This document shows, in pieces, positions 1 to 6,066 of a DNA stretch of 16,665 bases. The notes under the pieces are model-generated. The model ran no database searches, was not told the DNA's origin, and worked only from the letters and a program-made list of their open reading frames with translations. The translations under genes were made by a program, and so were the position numbers. Every line of letters begins with the position of its first letter. The stretch's first letter is position 1. The stretch covers positions 1 through 16,665 of the forward strand of contig JAICPQ010000015.1 in the NCBI GenBank assembly GCA_025929745.1. The letters are read 5' to 3'. Origin of the DNA: Burkholderiales bacterium. GTDB lineage: Bacteria; Pseudomonadota; Gammaproteobacteria; Burkholderiales; SG8-39.

Positions 1-1044
1 ACCGCAAGCCCGAGCAGCACGAAGGCGAACTCTCCGCCCTGGGCGAGGAGCAGGATAAAGAGGGGCCGCTCGTTGCGCGGAATGCCGGCGCCGCGCGCGA
101 TCAGGGCGAGCACCGTGCCCTTGAGGAGGAAAAGGCCCCCGATCAGGCCGAACACGAGCCAGGGCTGCTTCACGAGCACCGCGAAGTCGGCGCTCATGCC
201 GACCGCGATGAAGAAAAGGCCGAGGAGCAGTCCCTTGAACGGCTCGACCGCGGCTTCGATCTCGTGGCGGTACTCCGACTCGGCGAGGAGCACGGCGCCG
301 AGGAACGCGCCGAGCGCCATGGAGAGCCCGGCTTGCTCGAAGGCGAGCGCGGTCACGAGGACGATGAGAAGCGCGAACGCCGTGAAGATTTCACGCAGCC
401 CGGTGCGCGCGATATGGCGGAACACCGGCCGCGCGAGGAGGTGGCCGCCGCCCAGCGTGAGCACGATGACCGCGGCGGCGAGGGAGAGCTTGGTCCAGGA
501 GAAGCCGCCGCCCGAATCAACCGCGCCGAGGAGCGGCAGGAGGGCGAGCATCGGGATCACGGCGATGTCCTGAAAAAGCAGTACCGCGAACGTGCCCTGT
601 CCGCCCTGCGTGGCGAGCGCCGCGCTCGCCGAGTGGCGCCAGCGCAAGCGCCGTGGAGGAAAGCGAAAGCGCCATTCCGGCAATGAACGCCACGCGCAGG
701 TCGAAGCCGAGCGCCCAGCCGACGAGCGTGATCACGGCGATGGAGCCGAGCAGCTGCGACAGGCCGAGGCCGAGCAGCTTCGCGCGCATGTTCCAGAGCC
801 GCTGCGGCTCGAGCTCCAGGCCGATGAGGAAAAGGAGCATGACCACGCCGAGCTCGGCGAAGGCGCGGATATGGTCCACGGTCTGCACGAGGCCGAACCC
901 CCACGGGCCGATGGCGATGCCGGCGAGGAGATAGCCGGCCACCGAGCCGAGGCGCAATCTGTGAGAAATCATCACGGCGGCCACCGCAGCCGCGAAATAC
1001 AGACAAGCCTGGACTAAGAAGTCATTGCCATGCGCCACGGCCAC
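1..1044 (-). pseudogene. KefB/KefC-type cation:proton antiporter, frameshifted and partial
   Basis: This is a monovalent cation:proton antiporter-2 family membrane protein (K+ efflux, inner membrane). The N-terminal part, read from 1044 down to about 619, carries GSVAGYLLAGIAIGPWGFG, FAELGVVMLLFLIGLELEP and ALSLSSTALAL, all typical of Kef transmembrane cores. Near 615-621 the frame changes. The following frame reads on without a stop to base 1 with FAVLLFQDIAVIPMLALLPLL, EYRHEIE, GLFFIAVGMSADF and LLAQGGEFAFVLLG, again typical Kef. The junction fits loss of one GC dinucleotide (expected R-G-A-L-A-T), so it is either a real disruption or an assembly error. The C-terminus, where a TrkA-N domain would lie, is outside the window. 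No ATG is available; GTG at 1044 or 1038 is the likely start, and there is no clear ribosome site. The family call is firm. Whether the gene is functional is open. Confidence 0.88.
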
Positions 1045-1052
1045 AGTATATT
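1025..1052 (+). promoter_or_regulatory. candidate sigma70-type promoter for small protein A
   Basis: TTGCCA at 1025-1030 and TATATT at 1047-1052 are separated by 16 bases. The predicted transcript start, near 1059, lies just upstream of a purine-rich GGGGGA that precedes the ATG at 1075. The element overlaps the start of the divergent antiporter gene. This was matched by eye only. Confidence 0.4.
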
Positions 1053-1074
1053 TGCAGCAGGGGGATTTCCAAGA

Positions 1075-1368
1075 ATGGACTCTGCCGAAGCAGAGCTCGA
1101 GGGAAGCGTCGCGCGCTTGTTCGCGCGCCGCCCCGAACTTTGGCGCTTCACGGTTCGCGACCGCAGCATGCTGCCGGACCACGTCGATCCGACCGTGCTT
1201 TCCGGCGAATTCTTCATCTTCGAAATCGGCCTCTCGCCGCGGCGCTCGAGCGAGCATTACAACGAGGTCTACGACGACATCGCGCGCGCCATCACCGCGG
1301 CGGTCGCCGCGCGACCCGAGGCTCGCCGGCTTCTTCCCGGCCGCACCTTCGTCCGAGCGCTGCATTAA
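1075..1368 (+). CDS. small protein A of an unrecognised four-member family
   Basis: This encodes a 97-aa soluble protein with no signal peptide or membrane segment. I do not recognise the family, but three relatives lie within the next 4 kb (3143, 4425, 4768). Shared blocks are LFARRPELWRFTV near residues 15-27, an LP motif, FFIFEIGLSP in the middle (E replaces the D seen in the other three), an amphipathic helix around HYNEVYDDIARAI, and the terminal GRTFVRALH followed at once by the stop. A is the most divergent member: the cysteine of the RCP motif is Arg here. The ATG at 1075 was chosen over the one at 1030 because it has a GGGGGA ribosome site, sits below a candidate promoter and matches the N-termini of the relatives. 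It diverges from the antiporter gene with a 30-bp gap and is followed 12 bp later by the lipoprotein gene. Function is unknown. Confidence 0.8.
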   Translation: MDSAEAELEGSVARLFARRPELWRFTVRDRSMLPDHVDPTVLSGEFFIFEIGLSPRRSSEHYNEVYDDIARAITAAVAARPEARRLLPGRTFVRALH

Positions 1369-1380
1369 GAGAGCGCAATA

Positions 1381-1836
1381 ACGAAAAAGCTGCTCATCGG
1401 CCTTGCGCTCGCGCTATCGGCGTGCGGCGGCGGAAGCGATAGCAATCAGGACGCCGTGTTGCCTTTCCCCAACTTCCTCTTCAATTTCGGCAACATCGGT
1501 AGCAACAGCGATTTCTGGAGCTCGACCGGCTGTGAAGGGCGCAACCTGCGCATCGCCTTCGGCAGCTTCGGCGCTTGTGCGATGCGTGACGACACGGGCT
1601 GCAACGAAATGCCGCAGAACTTAGAGAGCGCGGACTGTAATTGGCGCGTCCAGGAGGTCGGGACGGTGGCGATCTCGCACGAGGAAGCCGATATCGACAA
1701 TGTCGTGTGTCTGCGCTCGATCGCCGAGATCCAGCGCGGCAACAGCAACGACGTCTTCTTCGGCCGCCCAAGCTACGGCTTCGGCCACCTTACGGCAACC
1801 GCCTGCGAATTCAGGCGCAGCAACGGGACGATGTAG
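1381..1836 (+). CDS. probable lipoprotein with a non-standard ACG start
   Basis: If ACG at 1381 is read as the start, the product is a 151-aa protein beginning MKKLLIGLALALSACGGGS, a textbook lipoprotein signal with lipobox L-S-A-C and modified Cys15. No ATG, GTG or TTG lies in frame between the upstream stop (1366-1368) and this signal, so ATG changed to ACG is the simplest reading; ATA at 1378 is another option. AAGAGAG at 1367-1373 could be the ribosome site. A downstream GTG at 1456 would remove the whole signal. The mature part has six further cysteines (51, 66, 74, 86, 110, 142), which would allow three disulfides, and an aromatic-rich start (FPNFLFNFGN). I do not recognise the domain. 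It lies 12 bp behind small protein A, probably in one transcript, and ends 2 bp before the convergent MFS gene. Confidence 0.7.
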   Translation, partial: TKKLLIGLALALSACGGGSDSNQDAVLPFPNFLFNFGNIGSNSDFWSSTGCEGRNLRIAFGSFGACAMRDDTGCNEMPQNLESADCNWRVQEVGTVAISHEEADIDNVVCLRSIAEIQRGNSNDVFFGRPSYGFGHLTATACEFRRSNGTM

Positions 1837-1838
1837 GG

Positions 1839-3092
1839 CTAGACCAGCGGCCGCTTGGGCTTTCGCGCGACGACGAAGAAAAGCGAGCCCGCGCCGGCGA
1901 GCACGGCGATGACGGTGAAGCCCAGGCGGTAGTCGCCGGTAATGTCGGCGAAGATTCCCGGGATCACCGGGCCGCCGACCTGGCCGACGACGATGATCAT
2001 GAAGGAGAGGCCGAGGATCATGCCGATCGCGCTCCGGCCGAAGTAGTCGGCGCGGATCGCCTGCATGAACGGCCCGCGCAAACCCCACGCGACGCCGTGC
2101 AGGACGGCGAAGGCGACCACCATGGCGAGGTTGACCGCGTAGGCGAGGAGGAGCAGCCCGAGCGCGTGGCCGAGCATGCAGGCCGCTGCGATGAGGCGCT
2201 TGCGGTAGCGATCGCCGATCACCCAGCCGAGCAGCACGCCGCCGATCTGGCAGCCCGTGACGAGGCTGATCACGAGCGAGGCGCTGGCCACCGAGTAGCC
2301 GAGGCCTTCCTTGAGGTGCGTGATGGCATGCACCGAGACCGCGTGCACGACGAAGAGCGCGAAGCCGTGTCCGAGCGAGATCAGCCAGAAAGCCGAGGTG
2401 CGCAGCGCCTCGCGCGCCGTGAAGTCGCGCGTGCCGTCGCTACTTTGTTCTGTTCCCCCGCTCGATGTCCCTTCCGCAGGCGTGCCGTCGACGACTTCGC
2501 CGATTTCGCGCGGATTGTTCCGGATGACGAGCGCAAGCGGCAGGCCGACGAGGATCGCGATGATGCCCGAGGCGAGCGCGGTCGGGCGCCAGCCGAAGCT
2601 CGTGATCGAGCTGGCGACGAGCGGGACCATGATGCCGCCGAAGGCGAGGCCGAACGACATTGCCGAGAGCGCGCGTGCGCGCTTGCGCTCGAACCAGTGA
2701 ATGAGCGCGACGTTGAGCGGGAAGAAGCCGCACAGGCTCGAGCCGAGCGCGATGACGATGAAGGCGCCGTAGAACGCGGGCAGCGTCTGCACCTGGGAAA
2801 GGATGCACAGGCCCAGGCCGAAAACGAAAATGCCTGCGCGCACGAACACTTTCGGGCCGAAGCGGTCGATCAGCCAGCCGAGCACCGGGCCGAGCAGCGC
2901 GACTTCCATCTGTTGAAGCGCGGCCGCGCCGGAGAGCGCGGTTTTGCTCCAGCCCTGCTCGTCAGCGAGCACCGCGAGGTAGGCGCCGAACGCCTGCGTC
3001 ACGAGCCCCGCCTGCAGGAACTGGAGCCCGACCGCGGCTCCGACCATGTACCAACCGTAAAAGATCTTCTTGTCGGCCAACCCCGACAGCAT
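1839..3092 (-). CDS. MFS transporter, oxalate/formate or monocarboxylate-type
   Basis: This encodes a 417-aa inner-membrane major facilitator with about twelve hydrophobic segments in two halves. The halves are joined by a hydrophilic loop around residues 190-220 rich in Gly, Thr and Ser. The start FYGWYMVGAAVGLQF, the loop motif GWLIDRFGPK after the second helix, and GWVIGDRYRKR in the second half match the OFA/monocarboxylate group, which exchanges or co-transports small organic anions with protons. The substrate cannot be read from sequence. The ATG at 3092 was chosen because the next upstream in-frame start (3155) would run into divergent gene B and adds a non-conserved arginine-rich stretch. 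The gene diverges from B with a 50-bp gap and converges on the lipoprotein gene with a 2-bp gap. Confidence 0.88.
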   Translation of the reverse strand: MLSGLADKKIFYGWYMVGAAVGLQFLQAGLVTQAFGAYLAVLADEQGWSKTALSGAAALQQMEVALLGPVLGWLIDRFGPKVFVRAGIFVFGLGLCILSQVQTLPAFYGAFIVIALGSSLCGFFPLNVALIHWFERKRARALSAMSFGLAFGGIMVPLVASSITSFGWRPTALASGIIAILVGLPLALVIRNNPREIGEVVDGTPAEGTSSGGTEQSSDGTRDFTAREALRTSAFWLISLGHGFALFVVHAVSVHAITHLKEGLGYSVASASLVISLVTGCQIGGVLLGWVIGDRYRKRLIAAACMLGHALGLLLLAYAVNLAMVVAFAVLHGVAWGLRGPFMQAIRADYFGRSAIGMILGLSFMIIVVGQVGGPVIPGIFADITGDYRLGFTVIAVLAGAGSLFFVVARKPKRPLV

Positions 3093-3142
3093 AAACCGAC
3101 GCGCGCGCCCTTTCGGGTCCGTTACTTGCGGCAGCGCGGAGC

Positions 3143-3472
3143 ATGAAACCCGCACAACTCGGCACGCTCAATAGCGATCTCGCGCCGATCGAAGAGGACC
3201 TCGCTGCCCGTATCGAAGCCATATTCGACCGCTGTCCGCAGCTGTTCGGATTCACCGTGCAGGACTCCTCCGCGCTGCCGGAGGAGCTGCGCGCCATCGC
3301 GCTCGAGCGCGAGCTCGTCGTGAGCGACATCGGCGTCTACCCCTACCTGAACGCCGACCAGTGCGAACAGATTTACAACGAGATCGCGGTCGCGCTGCTC
3401 GATTTCATGTTCGAGCGGCCCGCGGCGAAGGACGTGCTGCGCGGGCGGACTTTCGTCCGCACGCTGCACTGA
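3143..3472 (+). CDS. small protein B of the four-member family
   Basis: This encodes a 109-aa cytosolic-looking protein. It has the family blocks in full: IFDRCPQLFGFTVQ (about residues 28-41), ALPEEL, LVVSDIGVYPYL (about 63-74), the helix QCEQIYNEIAVALLDF and the terminal LRGRTFVRTLH. Compared with C it carries a 12-residue longer linker between the GF.V and DIG blocks. The ATG at 3143 follows GCGGAG. It diverges from the MFS gene by 50 bp, and its TGA ends 1 bp before the stop of the convergent solute-binding gene, so the 3' ends abut. No function is assigned. High G/C at third codon positions supports this strand as the coding one, not the long open frame opposite. Confidence 0.82.
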   Translation: MKPAQLGTLNSDLAPIEEDLAARIEAIFDRCPQLFGFTVQDSSALPEELRAIALERELVVSDIGVYPYLNADQCEQIYNEIAVALLDFMFERPAAKDVLRGRTFVRTLH

Positions 3473-3473
3473 T

Positions 3474-4331
3474 TCAACTTAGCGAAACACAAGCCTCGTC
3501 GTATTTGCCCGCGCCCATGGTCCCGGGCGCGAAGATTTCGCGCTCCGCGATCCACTTGAAGGAGTCCTCGAAGACCTCGCGCGTGTAGGGCTCGAACACG
3601 ATGCGCTCGCCCGGCCCCCAGCGCCGAGTGTCGATTTCGCTGCGGAAGCGCTGCGGGAATTCTTTCGCGTAGTGGTGCGTATAGAGCTCGGGCCTGAGAT
3701 CGATGTCGCGCTGCGCGCGGCGCAGCGCGCGGAAATACTTGCGCACGTCTTCGGGGTCCGGATCGCCGGTGATCATGGAGGCCATCATGAACGTCGTGTC
3801 GATGACCTTGCGGAAACCGAGCTGCTCGGCGAAGTAGTAGGGACCGCTGAAGAGCGCGGCGGCCGGGACCTTGCGATCGATGAGTTTCTCCATGCGGCCG
3901 AAGAGAATTCCGTCGGCGAAGGAGAGCTTGATCTCGTTGCGCGGCAGGTACTGCTCGAGCGCCTGGATCGTCGAATAATGGCTGCCCGACTGGTGGCCCA
4001 CCGAGATCGGCACGTTGCGCAGATCCTGGGGCGTGCGAATCGGTGATTCGGGCGGCACGAATACGCCGCCGGGCGAAATCGAATAAGCGTCCGCATACAT
4101 TTTGCCGCGGCCCTGCGAAGCGGCAACGTTGACCGTCCAGTGGCACGCGCAGCTCACGTTCGTGTCGCGGCCCTGCTCGAAGCTCGTCATCGCGCCCACG
4201 CGATCGGGCGTCGCGTGTGTCTTGAACACCTCGCGAAATTCGTAGTCGAGGCCCTCGTCGCGGAAATAACCCTTCTCCTCGGCGACCCATTCGTGCAGGC
4301 GGAAGTGGGGCGTAATGACAAACCTGGCCAT
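3474..4331 (-). CDS. NMT1/SsuA-like solute-binding-fold protein without signal peptide
   Basis: The 285-aa product looks like the periplasmic-binding-protein type 2 fold of NMT1/THI5-like and 4,5-dihydroxyphthalate decarboxylase-like proteins. Features are an N-terminal HEWVAEEKGYFRDEGLDYEF (the usual A..KGYF...GL pattern), FEQGRDTNVSCACHW, then SPIRTPQDLRNVPISVGHQSGSHYST and GILFGRMEKLIDRKVPAAALF. The start is unusually well fixed: AAGGAGG lies 8 bases before ATG 4331. The protein then begins MARFVITPHF with no hydrophobic leader, so it should be cytosolic. It may therefore be an enzyme or sensor using this fold, not an ABC receptor. No ABC permease or ATPase genes are adjacent. It diverges from small gene C (93-bp gap) and converges on B. 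Family call is moderate; substrate is unknown. Confidence 0.72.
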   Translation of the reverse strand: MARFVITPHFRLHEWVAEEKGYFRDEGLDYEFREVFKTHATPDRVGAMTSFEQGRDTNVSCACHWTVNVAASQGRGKMYADAYSISPGGVFVPPESPIRTPQDLRNVPISVGHQSGSHYSTIQALEQYLPRNEIKLSFADGILFGRMEKLIDRKVPAAALFSGPYYFAEQLGFRKVIDTTFMMASMITGDPDPEDVRKYFRALRRAQRDIDLRPELYTHHYAKEFPQRFRSEIDTRRWGPGERIVFEPYTREVFEDSFKWIAEREIFAPGTMGAGKYDEACVSLS

Positions 4332-4339
4332 GACAACGT

Positions 4340-4346
4340 CCTCCTT
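4340..4346 (-). promoter_or_regulatory. strong ribosome binding site AAGGAGG
   Basis: AAGGAGG on the minus strand, 8 bases before the ATG at 4331, decides the start of the solute-binding-fold gene. It excludes the longer open frame that runs back through small gene C. A TATTAT element at 4359-4364 (minus strand) could be its -10 box, but no convincing -35 was found. Confidence 0.75.
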
Positions 4347-4424
4347 AGGAAGCGCCTGATAATAGACCGCCCGGGCCCCCTGGCGCGAAGGCGCGTGCAA
4401 AGAACCGGGTATAGCTTTAGAGGC

Positions 4425-4679
4425 ATGAAAACCGAGCGCCATCTGCAGCAGCAGCTGGAATCGCTCTTCGCTCGCTGCCCCGACCTGTGGGGATTCTCCG
4501 TGCGGGAGGAAGCTCAGGAGCTCTACGTGAGCGACATCGGCATCTCGCCGCGCTTGTCCGCCGAGCAGTACGGCGAGATCTACGAGGACATCGCCGAGAC
4601 CATCGGTGAGCTCCTCGAGGAGGAGCCGCAAGCGGGGGAGTGGCTCAAAGGCCGCACCTTCGCGCGCACGCTGCACTGA
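4425..4679 (+). CDS. small protein C of the four-member family (short form)
   Basis: This encodes an 84-aa acidic, soluble protein, the shortest of the four. It keeps LESLFARCPDLWGFSV, LYVSDIGISPRLSAEQY, the helix GEIYEDIAETIGELL and the terminal LKGRTFARTLH. The linker between GFSV and LYVSDIG is only about six residues and lacks the LP motif present in A, B and D, so roughly 12 residues are missing. This tells which parts of the family are essential. The ATG at 4425 follows TAGAGG. It diverges from the solute-binding-fold gene (93 bp) and is followed in the same direction by D after 88 bp, the only tandem pair of the family here. Function is unknown. Confidence 0.82.
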   Translation: MKTERHLQQQLESLFARCPDLWGFSVREEAQELYVSDIGISPRLSAEQYGEIYEDIAETIGELLEEEPQAGEWLKGRTFARTLH

Positions 4680-4767
4680 TTTATCCCGCTGTCTAGGGGT
4701 CCGGATGTAGTTGTTTCAGGGATTCCCCGATTGGCCTTTTCACTACAGGCCTTTAGGGTGGAACCCC

Positions 4768-5097
4768 ATGAAGATCAGCAACATCCACCAGTACGAAAGC
4801 CTGCTCGGCAAGCTCGAAGCCGACGTCCACGCGAAGATCCGGTCCCTGTTCGCGCGCTGCCCGACCCTGCACGGCTTCGCCGTCCAGACCCGCGCCACGC
4901 TGCCCAAGGACGTAGACCAGAACCGCATTCCCGACGCCGATCTTTTCGTCACCGACATCGGCATCTACCCGAAGATCGACTCTCAGTACGACGCAATTCA
5001 CGACGAGATCACGCTCGCAATCTCGGACCTCGTGCACGACGAGCCGCACGCGTACGACTACCTGCGCGGCAAGACTTTCGCGCGGTCGCTGCACTGA
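4768..5097 (+). CDS. small protein D of the four-member family
   Basis: The 109-aa product has the full family layout: KIRSLFARCPTLHGFAVQ (about residues 24-41), TLPKDV, LFVTDIGIYPKI (about 63-74), the helix YDAIHDEITLAISDLV and the terminal LRGKTFARSLH. Codons are almost all G/C-ending, so it is a maintained gene. The ATG at 4768 gives an N-terminus (MKISNIHQYESLLGKLE) comparable to B; an in-frame start at 4711 would add 19 poorly supported residues. AGGGTGG upstream may be the ribosome site. It lies behind C and converges on the Vgb-like gene with an 18-bp gap. No function is assigned. Confidence 0.82.
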   Translation: MKISNIHQYESLLGKLEADVHAKIRSLFARCPTLHGFAVQTRATLPKDVDQNRIPDADLFVTDIGIYPKIDSQYDAIHDEITLAISDLVHDEPHAYDYLRGKTFARSLH

Positions 5098-5115
5098 TTC
5101 ACCGCTAATTTTCGA

Positions 5116-6066
5116 TCAAGGGTAGCGGTACACCACGATCTTGTCGGCGCCCGACTCGGGCGTCCACACCTCGCCCTTGCGGCCGTGGATCTGGCGTACG
5201 TTCGGCCGCGCGCTAGACGAGCGAAACGTGTCCCACTTCTCGGTCGTCGGATCAAAGCGCAGCATGGCCTGCGCGCTCCACTCGGAGACCCATACCTTGT
5301 CGGTATCGTCGACGTAAACCGCGTAGACGTGCGGCTGGTTTCCCGGCGCCGCCCAGGCCGACCACTTTCCGGCCTTCGGCTCGAAGCGACTCAGGTTGCC
5401 CGAGTTCCACTCGGCGACCCAAAGATTGCCCTGGGAATCGGACCACACCCGGCGCGCGCCCTGGCGTTTGGTGGGCGGCTCGATCACAGTAGTAGTGTCG
5501 TCGGCGTTGATCTTGCCGATGAACGATCCTGCGAGCGAGGCGTAATACACCGTGCCGTCGGGCGTCGCGTGGATGCCGTACGGTCCGCGCCCGCGCGGCG
5601 CGTCGAACACCTTCATCTCCCCAGTCTTCGGATGCAGACGGCCGTAGACGCCGCTTTGGCCGGTGAACCAGTGCATGCCCTTCGCGTCGAAGATCGCGGT
5701 ATTGAGGTTGGCATAGCCGCTGCCCTCGGGAAGCGGCCAGACCTTCACGGCGCGCGTCTTCGGGTCGACGCGCACGATTGCGTTCTGGCCGCCGTCGGTG
5801 AGCCACGGCGCGCCCTCGCCATCGGCGATCACGCCATGCGGCGCCGAGCCGCGGCCGAGCGGCACGAAGTCGATGCGCCCTGTTTTCGGGTCGAGGATGC
5901 CCAAATTGCCGCTGCCTTGCGCCGAGATCCAGACCGGCCCATCCGGCGCGGCGTCGGCCCAGACGTCGTGCACCCGGTGCCCCGGCGGCACCTTGTATTC
6001 CTGCACCGTGACCTGCGCGAACGCAGGCGCTGCGGCGACGAAGAAAAGCCATAAGGCGCTTCTCAT
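5116..6066 (-). CDS. exported Vgb/streptogramin-lyase-like beta-propeller protein
   Basis: The 316-aa product begins with a cleavable signal peptide (MRSALWLFFVAAAPAFAQ), so it is exported to the periplasm or beyond. The rest is a run of propeller blades of the form P.G...dg.G..W.....N.I.R.DPKT, for example GNLGILDPKTGRIDF, NAIVRVDPKTRAVKVW, GNLWVAEWNSGNLSRFEP and KVWVSEWSAQAMLRFDP. This is the virginiamycin B lyase/SMP-30-like propeller family. True Vgb linearises streptogramin antibiotics, but most environmental members have no proven lyase activity, so I call only the fold. The ATG at 6066 overlaps the upstream GcvT-like stop in ATGA, indicating translational coupling, with GGAG 11-14 bases upstream. 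It ends beside small gene D. Confidence 0.82.
   Translation of the reverse strand: MRSALWLFFVAAAPAFAQVTVQEYKVPPGHRVHDVWADAAPDGPVWISAQGSGNLGILDPKTGRIDFVPLGRGSAPHGVIADGEGAPWLTDGGQNAIVRVDPKTRAVKVWPLPEGSGYANLNTAIFDAKGMHWFTGQSGVYGRLHPKTGEMKVFDAPRGRGPYGIHATPDGTVYYASLAGSFIGKINADDTTTVIEPPTKRQGARRVWSDSQGNLWVAEWNSGNLSRFEPKAGKWSAWAAPGNQPHVYAVYVDDTDKVWVSEWSAQAMLRFDPTTEKWDTFRSSSARPNVRQIHGRKGEVWTPESGADKIVVYRYP

Noticed and set aside
73..686. Plus-strand open frames across the antiporter region
   Set aside because: They lie opposite clear Kef transmembrane motifs and give Arg/Ala/Glu-rich products typical of GC-rich shadow frames.
1641..3146. A 501-codon plus-strand open frame opposite the MFS gene
   Set aside because: The product is extremely rich in Glu, Asp, Arg and Ala with no domain pattern, while the opposite strand encodes a well-formed twelve-helix transporter.
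3122..3469. Long open frames on the minus strand opposite small genes A-D, all beginning with a similar MQR..E start
   Set aside because: They mirror the plus-strand codons in register. The plus frames have G/C-rich third positions and sensible conserved motifs, whereas the minus products are Val/Arg/Asp-rich with no recognisable pattern. The similarity is a by-product of the shared LH-stop ending.
1075..5097. Integron cassette array or toxin-antitoxin interpretation of the four small genes
   Set aside because: No integrase or attC-like hairpins were seen, the genes are separated by ordinary minus-strand genes, and they are not paired with a second small gene. Nothing in the sequences resembles known toxins or antitoxins.
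5101..5129. Inverted repeat ACCGCTA...TAGCGGT between D and the Vgb-like gene as a bidirectional terminator
   Set aside because: The arms are only 7 bp, the loop is 15 bases, no T-run follows on either strand, and the right arm lies in the Vgb-like coding end.
5116..6066. Calling the propeller protein a streptogramin resistance enzyme
   Set aside because: Only the fold and blade repeats can be supported; an exported environmental Vgb-like protein with no resistance context is not evidence of lyase activity.
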